Shown here one piece after another: positions 17,257 through 27,156 of a stretch of DNA of 64,000 bases. The stretch is taken from contig NC_014387.1 of the NCBI RefSeq assembly GCF_000145035.1, positions 2,408,001-2,472,000 of the forward strand, in the 5' to 3' direction. The notes beneath the pieces are model-generated. The model was given only the letters and a program-made list of their open reading frames with translations. It ran no database searches and was not told the DNA's origin. Within the stretch, counting starts at the first letter, position 1. Each line of letters begins with the position of its first letter. The stretch is from Butyrivibrio proteoclasticus B316. Lineage in GTDB: Bacteria > Bacillota > Clostridia > Lachnospirales > Lachnospiraceae. A program made the translations under genes and the position numbers.

Positions 17257-18252
17257 TTAGTCCCCTAATTTAGCCCCAACCTCGAGCTTGTATCCCATAA
17301 GAAAATCTTTAACCGGCATTCTCTTCTTGCCTTCAAGCTGGACTTCAAATATCTGAAGGTATCCATCTCCTGTAAGTACAACAAAAGAATCCCTGAGTAC
17401 TGCCATAACAGTACCATAAGCTTTATCATCCAGCGCCTTAGCTCTAACGCCATCCTTGTCATCACCAAGTTCCTTGGCCATCTGCCTGAATTCAAGCTCC
17501 ATAAGCGCCTTGGCTCTCCAAATCTTGAAGCTCTTTTTGTTAAGAGAAGTATAAGCACTTGGCCATGGATTAAGGCCTCTGACAAGGTTTCTGAGCTTAT
17601 CTGCATCATCGCTCCATTGGATCCTGCCCATATCCTTGCTGAGCTTACCGCACTTGGTAGCCCTATCCTCATCCTGAGGAACTGGTGTTATCTCGCCTCT
17701 TTCAAGCTTGGGCAATGTCTCAACTATAAGCTCTGCTCCAAGTGCAGAGAGTTTATCAAAAAGACCTCCCCCGGTCTCATCCTCCGCAATAGGAATAGTT
17801 CTCTGTGTAAGAATATCGCCTGTATCCATTCCGGCTGCCATCTGCATGATCGTAACACCTGTCTCTTTGCGGCCATCTAGAATAGCCTGCTGAATAGGTG
17901 CTGCTCCTCTGTACTCTGGAAGAAGTGATGCATGAATATTAACGCATCCAAGCCTTGGAATATCCAGAATCTCCTGTGAAAGAATCTGGCCAAAGGCTGC
18001 GACAACATAGATATCAGCATCATATTTACGGAGCTCAGCTACATTTTCAGGTAGCTTGATCCTGACCGGCTGAAATACAGGAAGTCCATGCAAAAGCGCA
18101 CACTCTTTGACATCTGATACCTGAAGCTCTCCGCTTCTGCCCTTGGGTTTATCCGGCTGTGTTACAACAAGTACAACCTCATGGCCTGCCTCGATTATCT
18201 TCTCCAGAGCAGCCCTTGCAAAATCGGGAGTTCCCATAAAGACTATCTTCAT
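17257..18252 (-). CDS. fmt: Methionyl-tRNA formyltransferase
   Basis: A 331-residue enzyme that formylates initiator Met-tRNA using 10-formyl-tetrahydrofolate. The N-terminal Rossmann domain starts MKIVFMGTPDFARAALEKI. The formyltransferase signature with catalytic Asn, His and Asp is visible as GCVNIHASLLPEYRGAAPIQ and TIMQMAAGMDTGDIL. The C-terminal tRNA-binding domain contains RGLNPWPSAYT. It lies 3 nt after def, with GAGGAAG from the end of def as ribosome binding site, so formylation and deformylation are co-expressed. Confidence 0.96.
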   Translation of the reverse strand: MKIVFMGTPDFARAALEKIIEAGHEVVLVVTQPDKPKGRSGELQVSDVKECALLHGLPVFQPVRIKLPENVAELRKYDADIYVVAAFGQILSQEILDIPRLGCVNIHASLLPEYRGAAPIQQAILDGRKETGVTIMQMAAGMDTGDILTQRTIPIAEDETGGGLFDKLSALGAELIVETLPKLERGEITPVPQDEDRATKCGKLSKDMGRIQWSDDADKLRNLVRGLNPWPSAYTSLNKKSFKIWRAKALMELEFRQMAKELGDDKDGVRAKALDDKAYGTVMAVLRDSFVVLTGDGYLQIFEVQLEGKKRMPVKDFLMGYKLEVGAKLGD

Positions 18253-18255
18253 ATA

Positions 18256-18747
18256 TTATTCTTCCTCTTCCTGCTGTGCTATCAGCTCTTCATTATCAAC
18301 AAGTTCGCCCTCAACCTTATCGACATACATTTTTCCATTGAGGTGATCATTTTCATGCTGAATAGCTCTTGCAAGAAGCTCTTCTCCCTCGATGATAAAT
18401 TCATTTCCATCAAGATCAGTAGCCTTTGCCTTAACATAGTTAGCTCTCGTAACAATACCCGACTTACCCGGAACAGAAAGACATCCTTCATATCCTGTCT
18501 GCTCACCGCTTGTCTCAAGGATCTCCGGATTGATGAATACCATAGGATCTTCTCCTGTAACATCAATTACGAAAATTCTCTTCAAAATACCTACCTGTGG
18601 AGCAGCAAGTCCAACGCCATTAGCTTCATACATAGTCTCAAGCATATCTTCCACAAGCTCTTTTATTCTAGGTGTGATTTCCTTGACTTCCTTACAGTTC
18701 TTGACAAGAACATCATCACCGATTTCTCTGATAGTTCTAAGTGCCAT
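18256..18747 (-). CDS. def: Peptide deformylase
   Basis: A 163-residue metal enzyme that removes the N-formyl group from new proteins. All three motifs are present: GVGLAAPQVG, EGCLSVPG with the metal-binding Cys, and QHENDHLNG, an HExDH variant in which the usual leucine is Asn. The C-terminus is an acidic and Gln-rich tail. AAGGAG lies six nt before the ATG at 18747; an upstream in-frame start adds eight residues without support. It forms a pair with fmt, as is usual. Confidence 0.95.
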   Translation of the reverse strand: MALRTIREIGDDVLVKNCKEVKEITPRIKELVEDMLETMYEANGVGLAAPQVGILKRIFVIDVTGEDPMVFINPEILETSGEQTGYEGCLSVPGKSGIVTRANYVKAKATDLDGNEFIIEGEELLARAIQHENDHLNGKMYVDKVEGELVDNEELIAQQEEEE

Positions 18748-18878
18748 CTTTTTCTCCTTACTAGAATGCAAACCTTATGATAACGGGATTGTTCAAAATA
18801 TTACTTGCTTCCCACAATCCTATCACATCAATATAAAGTATACCACAGGATAAAGATTGGGTAAAAGAGCCATGAATA

Positions 18879-21140
18879 TCAGAAGCCGTTTACAGGGTCG
18901 AAATCAAACTGGACTGAGATCTTTTTGAGTTTTCCCATGTCTTCTAACTGGTGGATGTATTTTTCCAGCATGTCTTTGTAGGCGATAAGCCCATCGTAGT
19001 CATCCATTTTAACGTAGACTGCCATTCTGTAGACATCGTTTATCTTGCCTATGGCAGCTGATGCAGGTCCAATAAAGATAGCACCATCTCTTTTGTTTTG
19101 CTCCATTATTGCACGGAGCCTTGTAGCAAACTGCATTCCCAGATCTTCATCATAGCTAAGTATCTGCACCGACATCATATGTGATATAGGCGGATAACGC
19201 AGAAGATCCCTGTAGGCTATCTCTTCTTCATAAAAAGCCTCATAGTCCTGTCTGGACGCTGTCTGAACACTATAATGCTCAGGCTCATAGGTCTGAATGA
19301 CAACATTTCCCGGCTTCTCTCCTCTTCCGGCTCTACCTGCAGCCTGTGTCAGGAGCTGGAAAGTTCTCTCACTTGCCCTGTAATCACTTGCATGAAGTGA
19401 CATATCCGCCGCCAGTATTCCTACCAGTGTGACATCAGGGAAATCATGTCCTTTTACTATCATCTGTGTTCCTACAAGGACATCTGCTTCTTTGGATGCA
19501 AAGGCTGAAAGAATCCTGTCATAGCTTCCTTTAGTCCTCGTTGTATCAGCGTCCATTCGAAGCGTTCTGGCATTGGGCCACATCTTCTTAACTTCATCCT
19601 CTATCTGCTGAGTTCCTGCCCTGAAGGATGAAACATACTTGGAAGAGCACTTAGGACATATTTTAGTAAGAGGCTGCTCATAGCCACAGTAATGGCATAC
19701 AAGCCTTCCTCCCCTGTGCTCTGAAAGAGACACATCACAGTGTGGACATTTAAAGACATAGCCACAGGATCTGCAGGACACAAAGCCTGCAAGGCCTCTT
19801 CTGTTAATGAACAGCATAGCCTGCTCACCCTTATTAAGCCTGTCTTCCATAAGTTCCTGAAGGCGTCTTGAAAAGATCGATCTGTTGCCTGTTCTGAGTT
19901 CCTCTCTAAGATCTGCTATTTCAACCTGAGGTAACGTTCCTCCTGTCAGTCTTCTCTTTAATTCAAATAAATGATACTGCCCTGTAGTTGCTCTATAGTA
20001 GGATTCAAGTGAAGGTGTGGCAGATCCCAGAACAACACTTGCTCCACCCGGAACTAACTTAGCAAGCTCAATGGCAGTTTCACGAGCATGGTATTTGGGC
20101 ATGGACTCACTCTTATAAGAAGATTCATGCTCTTCATCAATTATAATGATTCCTGTGTTTGGAAAAGGTGTAAAAAGAGCTGACCTTGGTCCGATGATTA
20201 TATCTATATCCCCGGTTCTTGCTCTCTCCATCTGATCATACTTCTCTCCTGGTGAAAGAGAAGAATTCATTACTGAAACTCTGTCTCCGAAATGTCTGTA
20301 GAATCGCATCAGAGTCTGATAGGTAAGAGCAATTTCCGGAATAAGCACTATTGCCTGCTTACCTCTTTTTATGATTTCATCAATAAGCGCTATATAAACT
20401 TCGGTCTTGCCGCTTCCGGTAATACCGTGTATAAGATATGTATCTCTTTTGCCCGCATCATAGTCAGAAATAAAGCTATCTACTATCCCCTGCTGTTCAG
20501 GGCTCAGTTCTTTGGCTCCATATCTGTCTGAATCACCGGCAATCGGCTTTCTATAGTATTCTTCCTCATCAATCCTGATAACGCCCTTTTCAGCAAGGCT
20601 CTTAAGAGTTGCAGCCGTGACATGGAGTTTTTGAGTTATCAGCTCATATGGTATCCTGTCATCCGGGGCTAAAAGTAGCTCAGCAAGTATCCTCTCTCTT
20701 GCCTTCTGATTCTTTTTGGATGCACATTCGTAGTAGTACTCCCTTGCCTGCCTCAGATCCATGCGAAGAGATACAAATTTATGCTTCTGTATATTCTGTT
20801 TTTTGGTCGCAGGAAGGACTGTCTTAAGAGCAGCTATCATGGTTGAGCCATAATATCTTTTCATCCAGGCTGCAAGCCTAATAGAGATATCTTCGGCTCC
20901 AAGCTTGTCTTCCGGAACCGCAGCTATCTCTTTAATCTTGTCAGGATCCCAATTGGGTTCATCGGTCAGTTCAAGTACATACCCTTTTCTCATGGTATTG
21001 CCCTTACCAAAAGGTACTTCAACCGGACAACCGACTTCCACTTTGTCTTTTAATCTGTCCGGGATACGATACTGAAATAACCGATCAACCTTCTCATGAG
21101 ATATATCTATTATTATGTTTGCGTATTCAAGGGCAGTCAT
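18879..21140 (-). CDS. priA: Primosomal replication-restart helicase PriA
   Basis: A 753-residue superfamily 2 helicase that reloads the replisome at stalled forks. The N-terminal 3'-end-binding domain is followed by Walker A (GITGSGKTEVYIALI), IIDEEHESSYK (DEEH box), GSATPSLESYY, and the zinc-binding cysteine set CRSCGYVFKCPHCD / CHYCGYEQPLTKICPKC in the usual place. AAGRAGRGEKPG is motif VI. It begins just after murE (stop at 21147) without a strong ribosome binding site and starts the long run towards rsgA; a 131-nt gap separates it from def. Confidence 0.95.
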   Translation of the reverse strand: MTALEYANIIIDISHEKVDRLFQYRIPDRLKDKVEVGCPVEVPFGKGNTMRKGYVLELTDEPNWDPDKIKEIAAVPEDKLGAEDISIRLAAWMKRYYGSTMIAALKTVLPATKKQNIQKHKFVSLRMDLRQAREYYYECASKKNQKARERILAELLLAPDDRIPYELITQKLHVTAATLKSLAEKGVIRIDEEEYYRKPIAGDSDRYGAKELSPEQQGIVDSFISDYDAGKRDTYLIHGITGSGKTEVYIALIDEIIKRGKQAIVLIPEIALTYQTLMRFYRHFGDRVSVMNSSLSPGEKYDQMERARTGDIDIIIGPRSALFTPFPNTGIIIIDEEHESSYKSESMPKYHARETAIELAKLVPGGASVVLGSATPSLESYYRATTGQYHLFELKRRLTGGTLPQVEIADLREELRTGNRSIFSRRLQELMEDRLNKGEQAMLFINRRGLAGFVSCRSCGYVFKCPHCDVSLSEHRGGRLVCHYCGYEQPLTKICPKCSSKYVSSFRAGTQQIEDEVKKMWPNARTLRMDADTTRTKGSYDRILSAFASKEADVLVGTQMIVKGHDFPDVTLVGILAADMSLHASDYRASERTFQLLTQAAGRAGRGEKPGNVVIQTYEPEHYSVQTASRQDYEAFYEEEIAYRDLLRYPPISHMMSVQILSYDEDLGMQFATRLRAIMEQNKRDGAIFIGPASAAIGKINDVYRMAVYVKMDDYDGLIAYKDMLEKYIHQLEDMGKLKKISVQFDFDPVNGF

Positions 21141-21146
21141 AGATTA

Positions 21147-22634
21147 TTACTTGCGCTCCTGTAAAATCTCCTGAATGATCACTCTCTCGTCCATAGGGTA
21201 TTTAACACCCTTGATTTCCTGATAGTCTTCATGACCTTTACCTGCAAGAACAATTATATCACCCTGCTCGCCATGGTCTATCGCATATCTGATGGCTTCT
21301 TTTCTATCTGTAATCTTGATATATTTGCCATCAGTCTTCTTCATGCCTGTCTCAATATCATTCATGATATCTTCAGGCTCTTCATATCTTGGGTTATCAG
21401 ATGTTATGATCGTGAAATCAGAATACTTACCGCTGACTTCACCCATCTCAAAACGTCTGAGCTTACTCCTGTTACCGCCGCATCCAAAGACACTGATAAG
21501 TCTGTTAGGATGATAATCGCGGAGAGTAGTAAGAAGGCTCTTAAGTGCCATTGCATTATGAGCATAGTCTATCATCAGAGTAAACTCATCAGAAACCTTG
21601 ACCATCTCGATTCTGCCCTTAACCTTGGCATCCTTAAGTGCAGGAGCTATCTCCTCAGGTGTACATCCAAGTTCCTGAGCAACAGCTATAGCGCAGAGAG
21701 CATTGTAAACACTGAACTTACCTGGTGTTCTGATCTCTGCATGCATATTGATAAGTCCTTCTGTATCAAAGAATACGCCAAGCTCACCCGGTTTGCGAAT
21801 ATAAGCAAGGTTGATTGCTCTAAGATCAAGTCCTTCGCCAAAGCCATAGGTATATGCCTTACATGTATGTCCCTCAAGAATATCATCAGTGTGAATGTCA
21901 TCGCCATTGCAGATTCCAATTCTGCACTGTTTGAACAAAAGTCCCTTGCAGTGCATATAATCTTCGAAATCCTTGTGTTCGTTAGGGCCGATATGATCAG
22001 GCTCGATATTAGTAAATATTCCAATATCAAAGATAAATCCCTGAGTTCTATGAAGCATCAGTCCCTGAGATGAAACCTCCATAACTACGCTGTCACAACC
22101 TGCTTCTACCATTCTGGCCATGTACTCCTGGAGGGCAAAAGACTCAGGTGTGGTATTCTCAGCATGAATGTGCTCTTCACCGATAATAACCTCGATAGTT
22201 CCAATAAGTCCAACCTTATGGCCGGCATTCTCCAGCATATTTCTGATAAGGTATGTTGTTGTAGTCTTGCCCTTTGTCCCTGTGATACCGATAGTCTTGA
22301 GTTTTCTGGCCGGATGATCAAAATAGGCAGCGGATATGAACGCCATCGCATACCTTGTATTTTCCACTCTGATAACTGCAATTTTGCAATCACCAGGAAG
22401 TTCAACATCATGCTCTACTACGATTGCAGCAGCTTTCTTATTGGCAGCTTCCATAGCACATGAATGACCATCAAAGTTTGCGCCTTTAATACATATAAAA
22501 AGAGATCCCTCGGATATTTTTCTGTTATCGTTGACAACATCCTTGATTTCAACCTTGTCCGCATCCAGTATTTCTGCGGAATTTCCAGCTGTAACTGTGC
22601 ATTTTAACTCCTCTAATAATTTAGATAGAATCAT
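21147..22634 (-). CDS. murE: UDP-N-acetylmuramoyl-tripeptide synthetase MurE
   Basis: A 495-residue Mur ligase that adds the third amino acid of the peptidoglycan stem peptide. The ATP-binding loop is GITGTKGKTTTTYLI, followed by NTTPESFALQ and the Mur ligase domains. The specificity motif reads DNPR (SDNPRYEEP), which in the family indicates meso-diaminopimelate rather than lysine. GGAGG lies seven nt before the ATG. It is followed by priA after 6 nt. Upstream are a recJ terminator and a perfect palindrome at 22774-22794. Confidence 0.95.
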   Translation of the reverse strand: MILSKLLEELKCTVTAGNSAEILDADKVEIKDVVNDNRKISEGSLFICIKGANFDGHSCAMEAANKKAAAIVVEHDVELPGDCKIAVIRVENTRYAMAFISAAYFDHPARKLKTIGITGTKGKTTTTYLIRNMLENAGHKVGLIGTIEVIIGEEHIHAENTTPESFALQEYMARMVEAGCDSVVMEVSSQGLMLHRTQGFIFDIGIFTNIEPDHIGPNEHKDFEDYMHCKGLLFKQCRIGICNGDDIHTDDILEGHTCKAYTYGFGEGLDLRAINLAYIRKPGELGVFFDTEGLINMHAEIRTPGKFSVYNALCAIAVAQELGCTPEEIAPALKDAKVKGRIEMVKVSDEFTLMIDYAHNAMALKSLLTTLRDYHPNRLISVFGCGGNRSKLRRFEMGEVSGKYSDFTIITSDNPRYEEPEDIMNDIETGMKKTDGKYIKITDRKEAIRYAIDHGEQGDIIVLAGKGHEDYQEIKGVKYPMDERVIIQEILQERK

Positions 22635-22773
22635 TTTTCCACCTCCGTTTAAGCACTTTTTAAACTTAATTTATGATTAATTTAAGTTAATAATTAACTA
22701 ATTTAGATTAATTCTAATTTTTATAATTTTTTCACATTTTATTCACATTTTTTTGATAATATAATATTCAAGA

Positions 22774-22794
22774 AGTGAGTACAACCTACTCACT
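22774..22794. repeat. Perfect 8-bp inverted repeat upstream of murE
   Basis: AGTGAGTA (22774-22781), a 5-nt spacer, and TACTCACT (22787-22794). It lies in the 230-nt recJ-murE gap, about 140 nt before the murE start, in very AT-rich sequence. It could be an operator or a second terminator stem; no T run follows on the minus strand. Confidence 0.5.
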
Positions 22795-22810
22795 ATCTCC
22801 CCCTCATAAG

Positions 22811-22850
22811 AAACCGCAGACACACGCTGACGCGTGTGTTTTTGTGGTTT
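22811..22850 (-). terminator. Probable terminator hairpin after recJ
   Basis: A long hairpin with a GC-rich top (ACACGC / GCGTGTGT) and an A/T base (AAACC / GGTTT) lies 15 nt beyond the recJ stop. The stem base ends in TTT on the minus strand, but the tail after it is not T-rich, so strength is uncertain. Confidence 0.6.
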
Positions 22851-22864
22851 ATGGGGTTCTTTTT

Positions 22865-24712
22865 TTATAAAAAGTCATTCATAACAAATTGAAGGCTTTC
22901 TCTTCCCTGATAGCTGTTAATATCGGGATAATAGGCTACATTTACTTTCATTGAACCATCAGTATTTCCGCTATACAGATCATCGACTGCGTCATGTCCA
23001 AATTTCTCAGACAGATAATCGTGCCATTTATCCATATCTCCAAAATACATCATTTCATAAATTCTGCCGCTTTCATCTGTAACACGGTATTTACCGCAGT
23101 TCCTGTTCTTACCAAGAATGCGTCCGGATAAAAATACTACGTCTCTCTGCGCAAAAATCGGTTTGGTATTACCATTTCCAAAAGGTTCAAGGCGCTCAAA
23201 TTCGCGGACAAGGTCAATATCTGCATATTTAAGCGGCATTACCATATCAATATGAAGAGTTGGCTCAAAATCTCCGGCAGCAAGGTCACAGTTCTGATTT
23301 AACCTATCCTTTAGAATATCTATATTCTCTTCAGGCAGGGATAAACCGGCAGCCATCTTATGTCCGCCAAATTTAGTAAACAGCTCCTTGCAGGCTGAGA
23401 GATTCTCATACATATCGTACTTATCTATTGATCTTCCTGAGCCCTTTGCTCCTCCATCGGCAGCCTTGGTCAGTACTATTGTAGGTCTGTAGTATTTCTC
23501 TTTGACCTTACCGGCAATTATACCGGCAATTGATTCATGTACATCGGGAAGATAGATAACAAGAACCTTGGGAAGTTCTCCAGCATAATCAGCCTTCTGC
23601 TCTTCCACTATTTCTATCGCCCTGTCAACGCCCAGTTTGGTCATATCCTTGCGGCTATCATTGAGCTGCTTGAGGTTTGCTGCCATCATGGCTGCCTCAT
23701 TCTCATCCTCTTCAAAAAAGAGTTTAAGTGCACGCTCTGCAAGATCTAGTCTTCCGGTAGCATTAAGGCATGGCCCAAGAACAAAGCCATAGTGATAGCA
23801 TAAAATTTTCCCTTCATCTAAGCTATTCTGATGAATGAGAGCTCTAAGTCCGACATTTTCTGTATGACCTATAAGCCTAAGTGATTCCTTGACGATCACT
23901 CTGTTCTCGTCCTTAAGTTCCATTACATCGCAAACAGTAGCTAGACCTGCATAAATAAGCATCTCGGTAAAATAATTACCAAGTTTGTCACTGCTGTCCT
24001 CGAAAAATTCAGATAAAACCTGCATAAATTTGTACGCTACAACTGCTCCGCAGATTTCCTTGAATGGATAATCTCCATCAGCTCTCTTTGGATCAATTAC
24101 TGCATCAGCTGGAGGAAGAATCTCCACTCTTGAGTCTTCCTGATCGCCTGTAATATCAGAATTAGGCTCGCTTATCTCAAATGGTACTTCATGATGATCA
24201 GTAACAATAACTGTCATGCCCTTATCCTTGGCATGTGCAATCTGCTCACTTGCTGCTATACCATTATCACAAGTAATAATGGTGTCTATTCCTGCTTGTA
24301 AAGCCTCGTCAACAAGCTTGATACTAAGGCCATATCCATCCTTGACTCTGTCAGGAAGGACATAGTCTACCTGAGCTCCTAAAAGTTCGAGGCCTCTGGC
24401 AAGAATATATGTTGAACAGATACCATCAACATCATAGTCTCCAATTACCCTGATCTTGTCTCCTGCCTGAATCCTCTCATACATTATACGAGCACCAAGA
24501 TCCATGTCAGCCATAAGTCTAGGATCATGAAGAAGTGATAAATCTCCATCAAGGTATCTGCTAACTGCCTCGTCTGAGCAGTCTTCTGCTTCTGTTTCTC
24601 TGCTATTTATCAGTCTGTTAGCTATGAGCCTTGCAGTAATATTCCTAATGCCAAACTTACCGGCGAGTCTGTCAAAATCGGCTTTCTTATTAGCCACCAT
24701 CCATTTTGCCAT
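22865..24712 (-). CDS. recJ: Single-stranded-DNA-specific exonuclease RecJ
   Basis: A 615-residue DHH-family nuclease that resects 5' ends in recombination and mismatch repair. The metal-binding motifs are visible: GDYDVDGICSTYIL, TCDNGIAASEQ, TDHHEVPF and, further on, CLNATGRLDLA and FGGHKMAAGLSL of the DHHA1 domain. The C-terminal OB fold follows. GAGG lies six nt before the ATG. It is flanked by terminator hairpins on both sides, so it is probably transcribed alone. Confidence 0.94.
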   Translation of the reverse strand: MAKWMVANKKADFDRLAGKFGIRNITARLIANRLINSRETEAEDCSDEAVSRYLDGDLSLLHDPRLMADMDLGARIMYERIQAGDKIRVIGDYDVDGICSTYILARGLELLGAQVDYVLPDRVKDGYGLSIKLVDEALQAGIDTIITCDNGIAASEQIAHAKDKGMTVIVTDHHEVPFEISEPNSDITGDQEDSRVEILPPADAVIDPKRADGDYPFKEICGAVVAYKFMQVLSEFFEDSSDKLGNYFTEMLIYAGLATVCDVMELKDENRVIVKESLRLIGHTENVGLRALIHQNSLDEGKILCYHYGFVLGPCLNATGRLDLAERALKLFFEEDENEAAMMAANLKQLNDSRKDMTKLGVDRAIEIVEEQKADYAGELPKVLVIYLPDVHESIAGIIAGKVKEKYYRPTIVLTKAADGGAKGSGRSIDKYDMYENLSACKELFTKFGGHKMAAGLSLPEENIDILKDRLNQNCDLAAGDFEPTLHIDMVMPLKYADIDLVREFERLEPFGNGNTKPIFAQRDVVFLSGRILGKNRNCGKYRVTDESGRIYEMMYFGDMDKWHDYLSEKFGHDAVDDLYSGNTDGSMKVNVAYYPDINSYQGRESLQFVMNDFL

Positions 24713-24790
24713 AAATTACCTCAACTTAATATATTAAAAAATGCGTAGTACTATGAAAAATATGTATTTCAAACATACTTAACAGCTTTG

Positions 24791-24823
24791 TTTAATACTA
24801 AATGTAATTCATTTAGTATTAAA
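24791..24823. repeat. Perfect 13-bp inverted repeat upstream of recJ
   Basis: TTTAATACTAAAT (24791-24803), a 7-nt spacer, and ATTTAGTATTAAA (24811-24823). It lies about 80 nt upstream of the recJ start and just after the secDF terminator. It is purely AT, so an operator or extruding palindrome is as likely as an RNA hairpin. Confidence 0.6.
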
Positions 24824-24829
24824 CAAAAC

Positions 24830-24857
24830 GAGCCGACTCCCGAGTGGAAGTCGGCTC
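24830..24857 (-). terminator. Rho-independent terminator after secDF
   Basis: The perfect 9-bp arms GAGCCGACT (24830-24838) and AGTCGGCTC (24849-24857) are followed on the minus strand by GTTTTGTTT. It lies 15 nt beyond the secDF stop. Confidence 0.9.
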
Positions 24858-24872
24858 TGTAAATATTCTATG

Positions 24873-27140
24873 TTATGCTGCCTGCTTTGTAAACAGTGTC
24901 TTGAACTTAGTCTTAAGGTCATACCACATAGGTGACGCAATAAAGATTGAAGAATAAGTACCACAGATTACACCAACCATAAGAGGAAGTGCGAAAGCCT
25001 TTATATCAGCAACACCAAATGCATAAAGAGCACATACTGTGAAGAATGTTGTAGCTGATGTGAACAAGCTTCGTGTAACTGTCTGAGCTACACTTCCGTT
25101 AACAAGATCTGCGTATTCCTTCTTGCTAGTTGCATTAGCAAGGTTCTCTCTGATACGGTCGAAGGTAACGATTGTATCGTTGATAGAGTAACCGATGATT
25201 GTAAGTACAACAGCTATGAATGTGTTACCTACTGCATATCTTGTAAATGCATAAGATACAATTACGATAAGTGCATCATGAGCAAGTGCGATAATAGCAG
25301 CAGCACCGAACTTGATATCCTTGAATCTGATCCAGATATAAATGAGCATACATACAAGTGATACTAAAAGAGCAATAATAGCATCAACTCTCATCTCGCT
25401 ACTGATAACTGAACTGATTGTCTCTGCTGCAATGTTGTCAGCTGATACTTCGTAGTTATTAACAAGTACATCTTCTACTGCCTCTCTCTGCTTAACATCA
25501 AGAGTTGATGTCTTGAAGATAACCTGATTTGTGCCTGTAACTGTCTGAATCTGGATCTGATTGATTCCAGCAGCCTTCTTGATATCCTCAGCTACTGTCT
25601 TCTCAAGATCAGCAAGTTCCTTGGCTTCTGAGAAAGTAACTGTTGTAGATGTACCACCTACGAAATCAAGGCTGTAATTGAATGCTCCCTTGCCCTGACC
25701 TGCGTTAACACCCATTGCGATGAAGCCTGCAATAACAATTGCACATGATACTCCGTAGAATACCTTTCTCTTGCCAACGAAATCAAACTTAACAGGAGCC
25801 TTAGCCTTACCATAGAGAACAGGGTTCTGGAGGCCGATTCCATATAAGAGTGAAGTGATTGTTCTGGTAATAACAAGAGCAGTGAACATTGAAAGGACAA
25901 TACCAAACATAAGAGTTATAGCAAATCCCTTAATTGAACCTGTTCCCAAAATGAAGAGCCAGAAAGCAACGATAAATGTTGTAACGTTACCATCGATGAT
26001 AGATGAAAGAGCCTTGTTATATCCGGCCTTTCTGGCTTCATTAACATCCTTACCACCGGCAATTTCTTCCTTGATCCTGGAGAATACAAGAACGTTAGCG
26101 TCAACCGCCATACCGATTGAAAGAATAATACCTGCAATACCAGGCAGTGTAAGTGTCTGCTCAAATGCTGAGAGCATGAACACCATAAGTGATGAATAGA
26201 ATGCAAGTGCAAGTGTTGCAGAAAGACCAAGTACTCTGAAGAATACGATCATAAATACTGCAATAAGTGCAAAACCAACAGCTGCTGCATAAAGTGAAGT
26301 TCTGATAGCATCTGAACCAAGCTGAGCACCTACTACGTTAGAACGAAGTTCGTTAAGCTGAAGCTTAAGTCCACCGATTCTGATCATTGATGCAAGATTT
26401 GCAGCATTCTCGTAATCTGTCATTCCTGTGATAACAGCCTTACCATCTGTAATAGCAGCCTGAACCTTAGGAACGCTAATGAACTGACCATCATAGTAGA
26501 TACCGATGCTCTCACCATTAGCATAAGCCTTGGTTGTAGCCTCTGCAAACGCAGCTGCTCCGGCATCTGTAAAGTCAAGAGATACTACAGGCTCATTTCC
26601 GCCGTATGAATCCTGCTGGTATACAGCCTGTGCTGTCTCTACATCTGAACCTGACAAAACAATTGAACCATCTGCCTCAAGTTCCTCTATAGTCTTACTG
26701 AGTTCATAAGTGTAGAAAAGGCCATATGTTGAATCAAGCTTGTACTCATAGTTTGGATTGCCCTCTGAATCTGTCTGAGCAATAAAGTACAAGTTACCTG
26801 GCTGGCCAAGCTCTTCCAAAATAGCATTGGCATCTGATACACCAGGAATCTCAATGTTAATTCTGTTAGAACCTTCCTGATAAACAAGTGACTCTGTGCT
26901 GTACTGATCTACACGCTGCTGGAGCTTGTAAATTGTATCAGACATGTCCTCTTTGTCAGGATTCTCATCCCCAACTACTTCATAAGTGATGCTGACACCA
27001 CCTGCAAGATCAAGTCCTAAAGGAATACTGGACAGAGATCCTGACTTGTCCGAACCAAGTCCTACAACTGCTGAATATCCAAGTCCCCCAAGGAGAGCCA
27101 GCATAAGGATTAGTCCGATGACTGATTTTAAGCGTTTCAT
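24873..27140 (-). CDS. secDF: Fused protein-export membrane protein SecDF
   Basis: A 755-residue single-chain fusion of SecD and SecF, the proton-driven accessory of the Sec translocon. The SecD part starts with one helix (SVIGLILMLALLGGLGYSAVV), has the LGLDLAGGVSITYEV motif, a large outer domain and then a five-helix block with GMAVDANVLVFSRIKEE. The SecF part repeats the plan: SLDFVGGTSTTV, the outer domain, and GYSINDTIVTFDRIREN. Both functional Asp-containing motifs are intact. GGGAGG lies nine nt before the ATG. It follows scfB by 16 nt and may be co-transcribed with it. Confidence 0.95.
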   Translation of the reverse strand: MKRLKSVIGLILMLALLGGLGYSAVVGLGSDKSGSLSSIPLGLDLAGGVSITYEVVGDENPDKEDMSDTIYKLQQRVDQYSTESLVYQEGSNRINIEIPGVSDANAILEELGQPGNLYFIAQTDSEGNPNYEYKLDSTYGLFYTYELSKTIEELEADGSIVLSGSDVETAQAVYQQDSYGGNEPVVSLDFTDAGAAAFAEATTKAYANGESIGIYYDGQFISVPKVQAAITDGKAVITGMTDYENAANLASMIRIGGLKLQLNELRSNVVGAQLGSDAIRTSLYAAAVGFALIAVFMIVFFRVLGLSATLALAFYSSLMVFMLSAFEQTLTLPGIAGIILSIGMAVDANVLVFSRIKEEIAGGKDVNEARKAGYNKALSSIIDGNVTTFIVAFWLFILGTGSIKGFAITLMFGIVLSMFTALVITRTITSLLYGIGLQNPVLYGKAKAPVKFDFVGKRKVFYGVSCAIVIAGFIAMGVNAGQGKGAFNYSLDFVGGTSTTVTFSEAKELADLEKTVAEDIKKAAGINQIQIQTVTGTNQVIFKTSTLDVKQREAVEDVLVNNYEVSADNIAAETISSVISSEMRVDAIIALLVSLVCMLIYIWIRFKDIKFGAAAIIALAHDALIVIVSYAFTRYAVGNTFIAVVLTIIGYSINDTIVTFDRIRENLANATSKKEYADLVNGSVAQTVTRSLFTSATTFFTVCALYAFGVADIKAFALPLMVGVICGTYSSIFIASPMWYDLKTKFKTLFTKQAA

Positions 27141-27156
27141 ACTAAAAATCCTCCCG

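Noticed and set aside
18785..18821. Inverted repeat GGATTGT/ACAATCC between priA and def
   Set aside because: The stem is only 7-8 bp with a long loop and no T tract; too weak to call a terminator.
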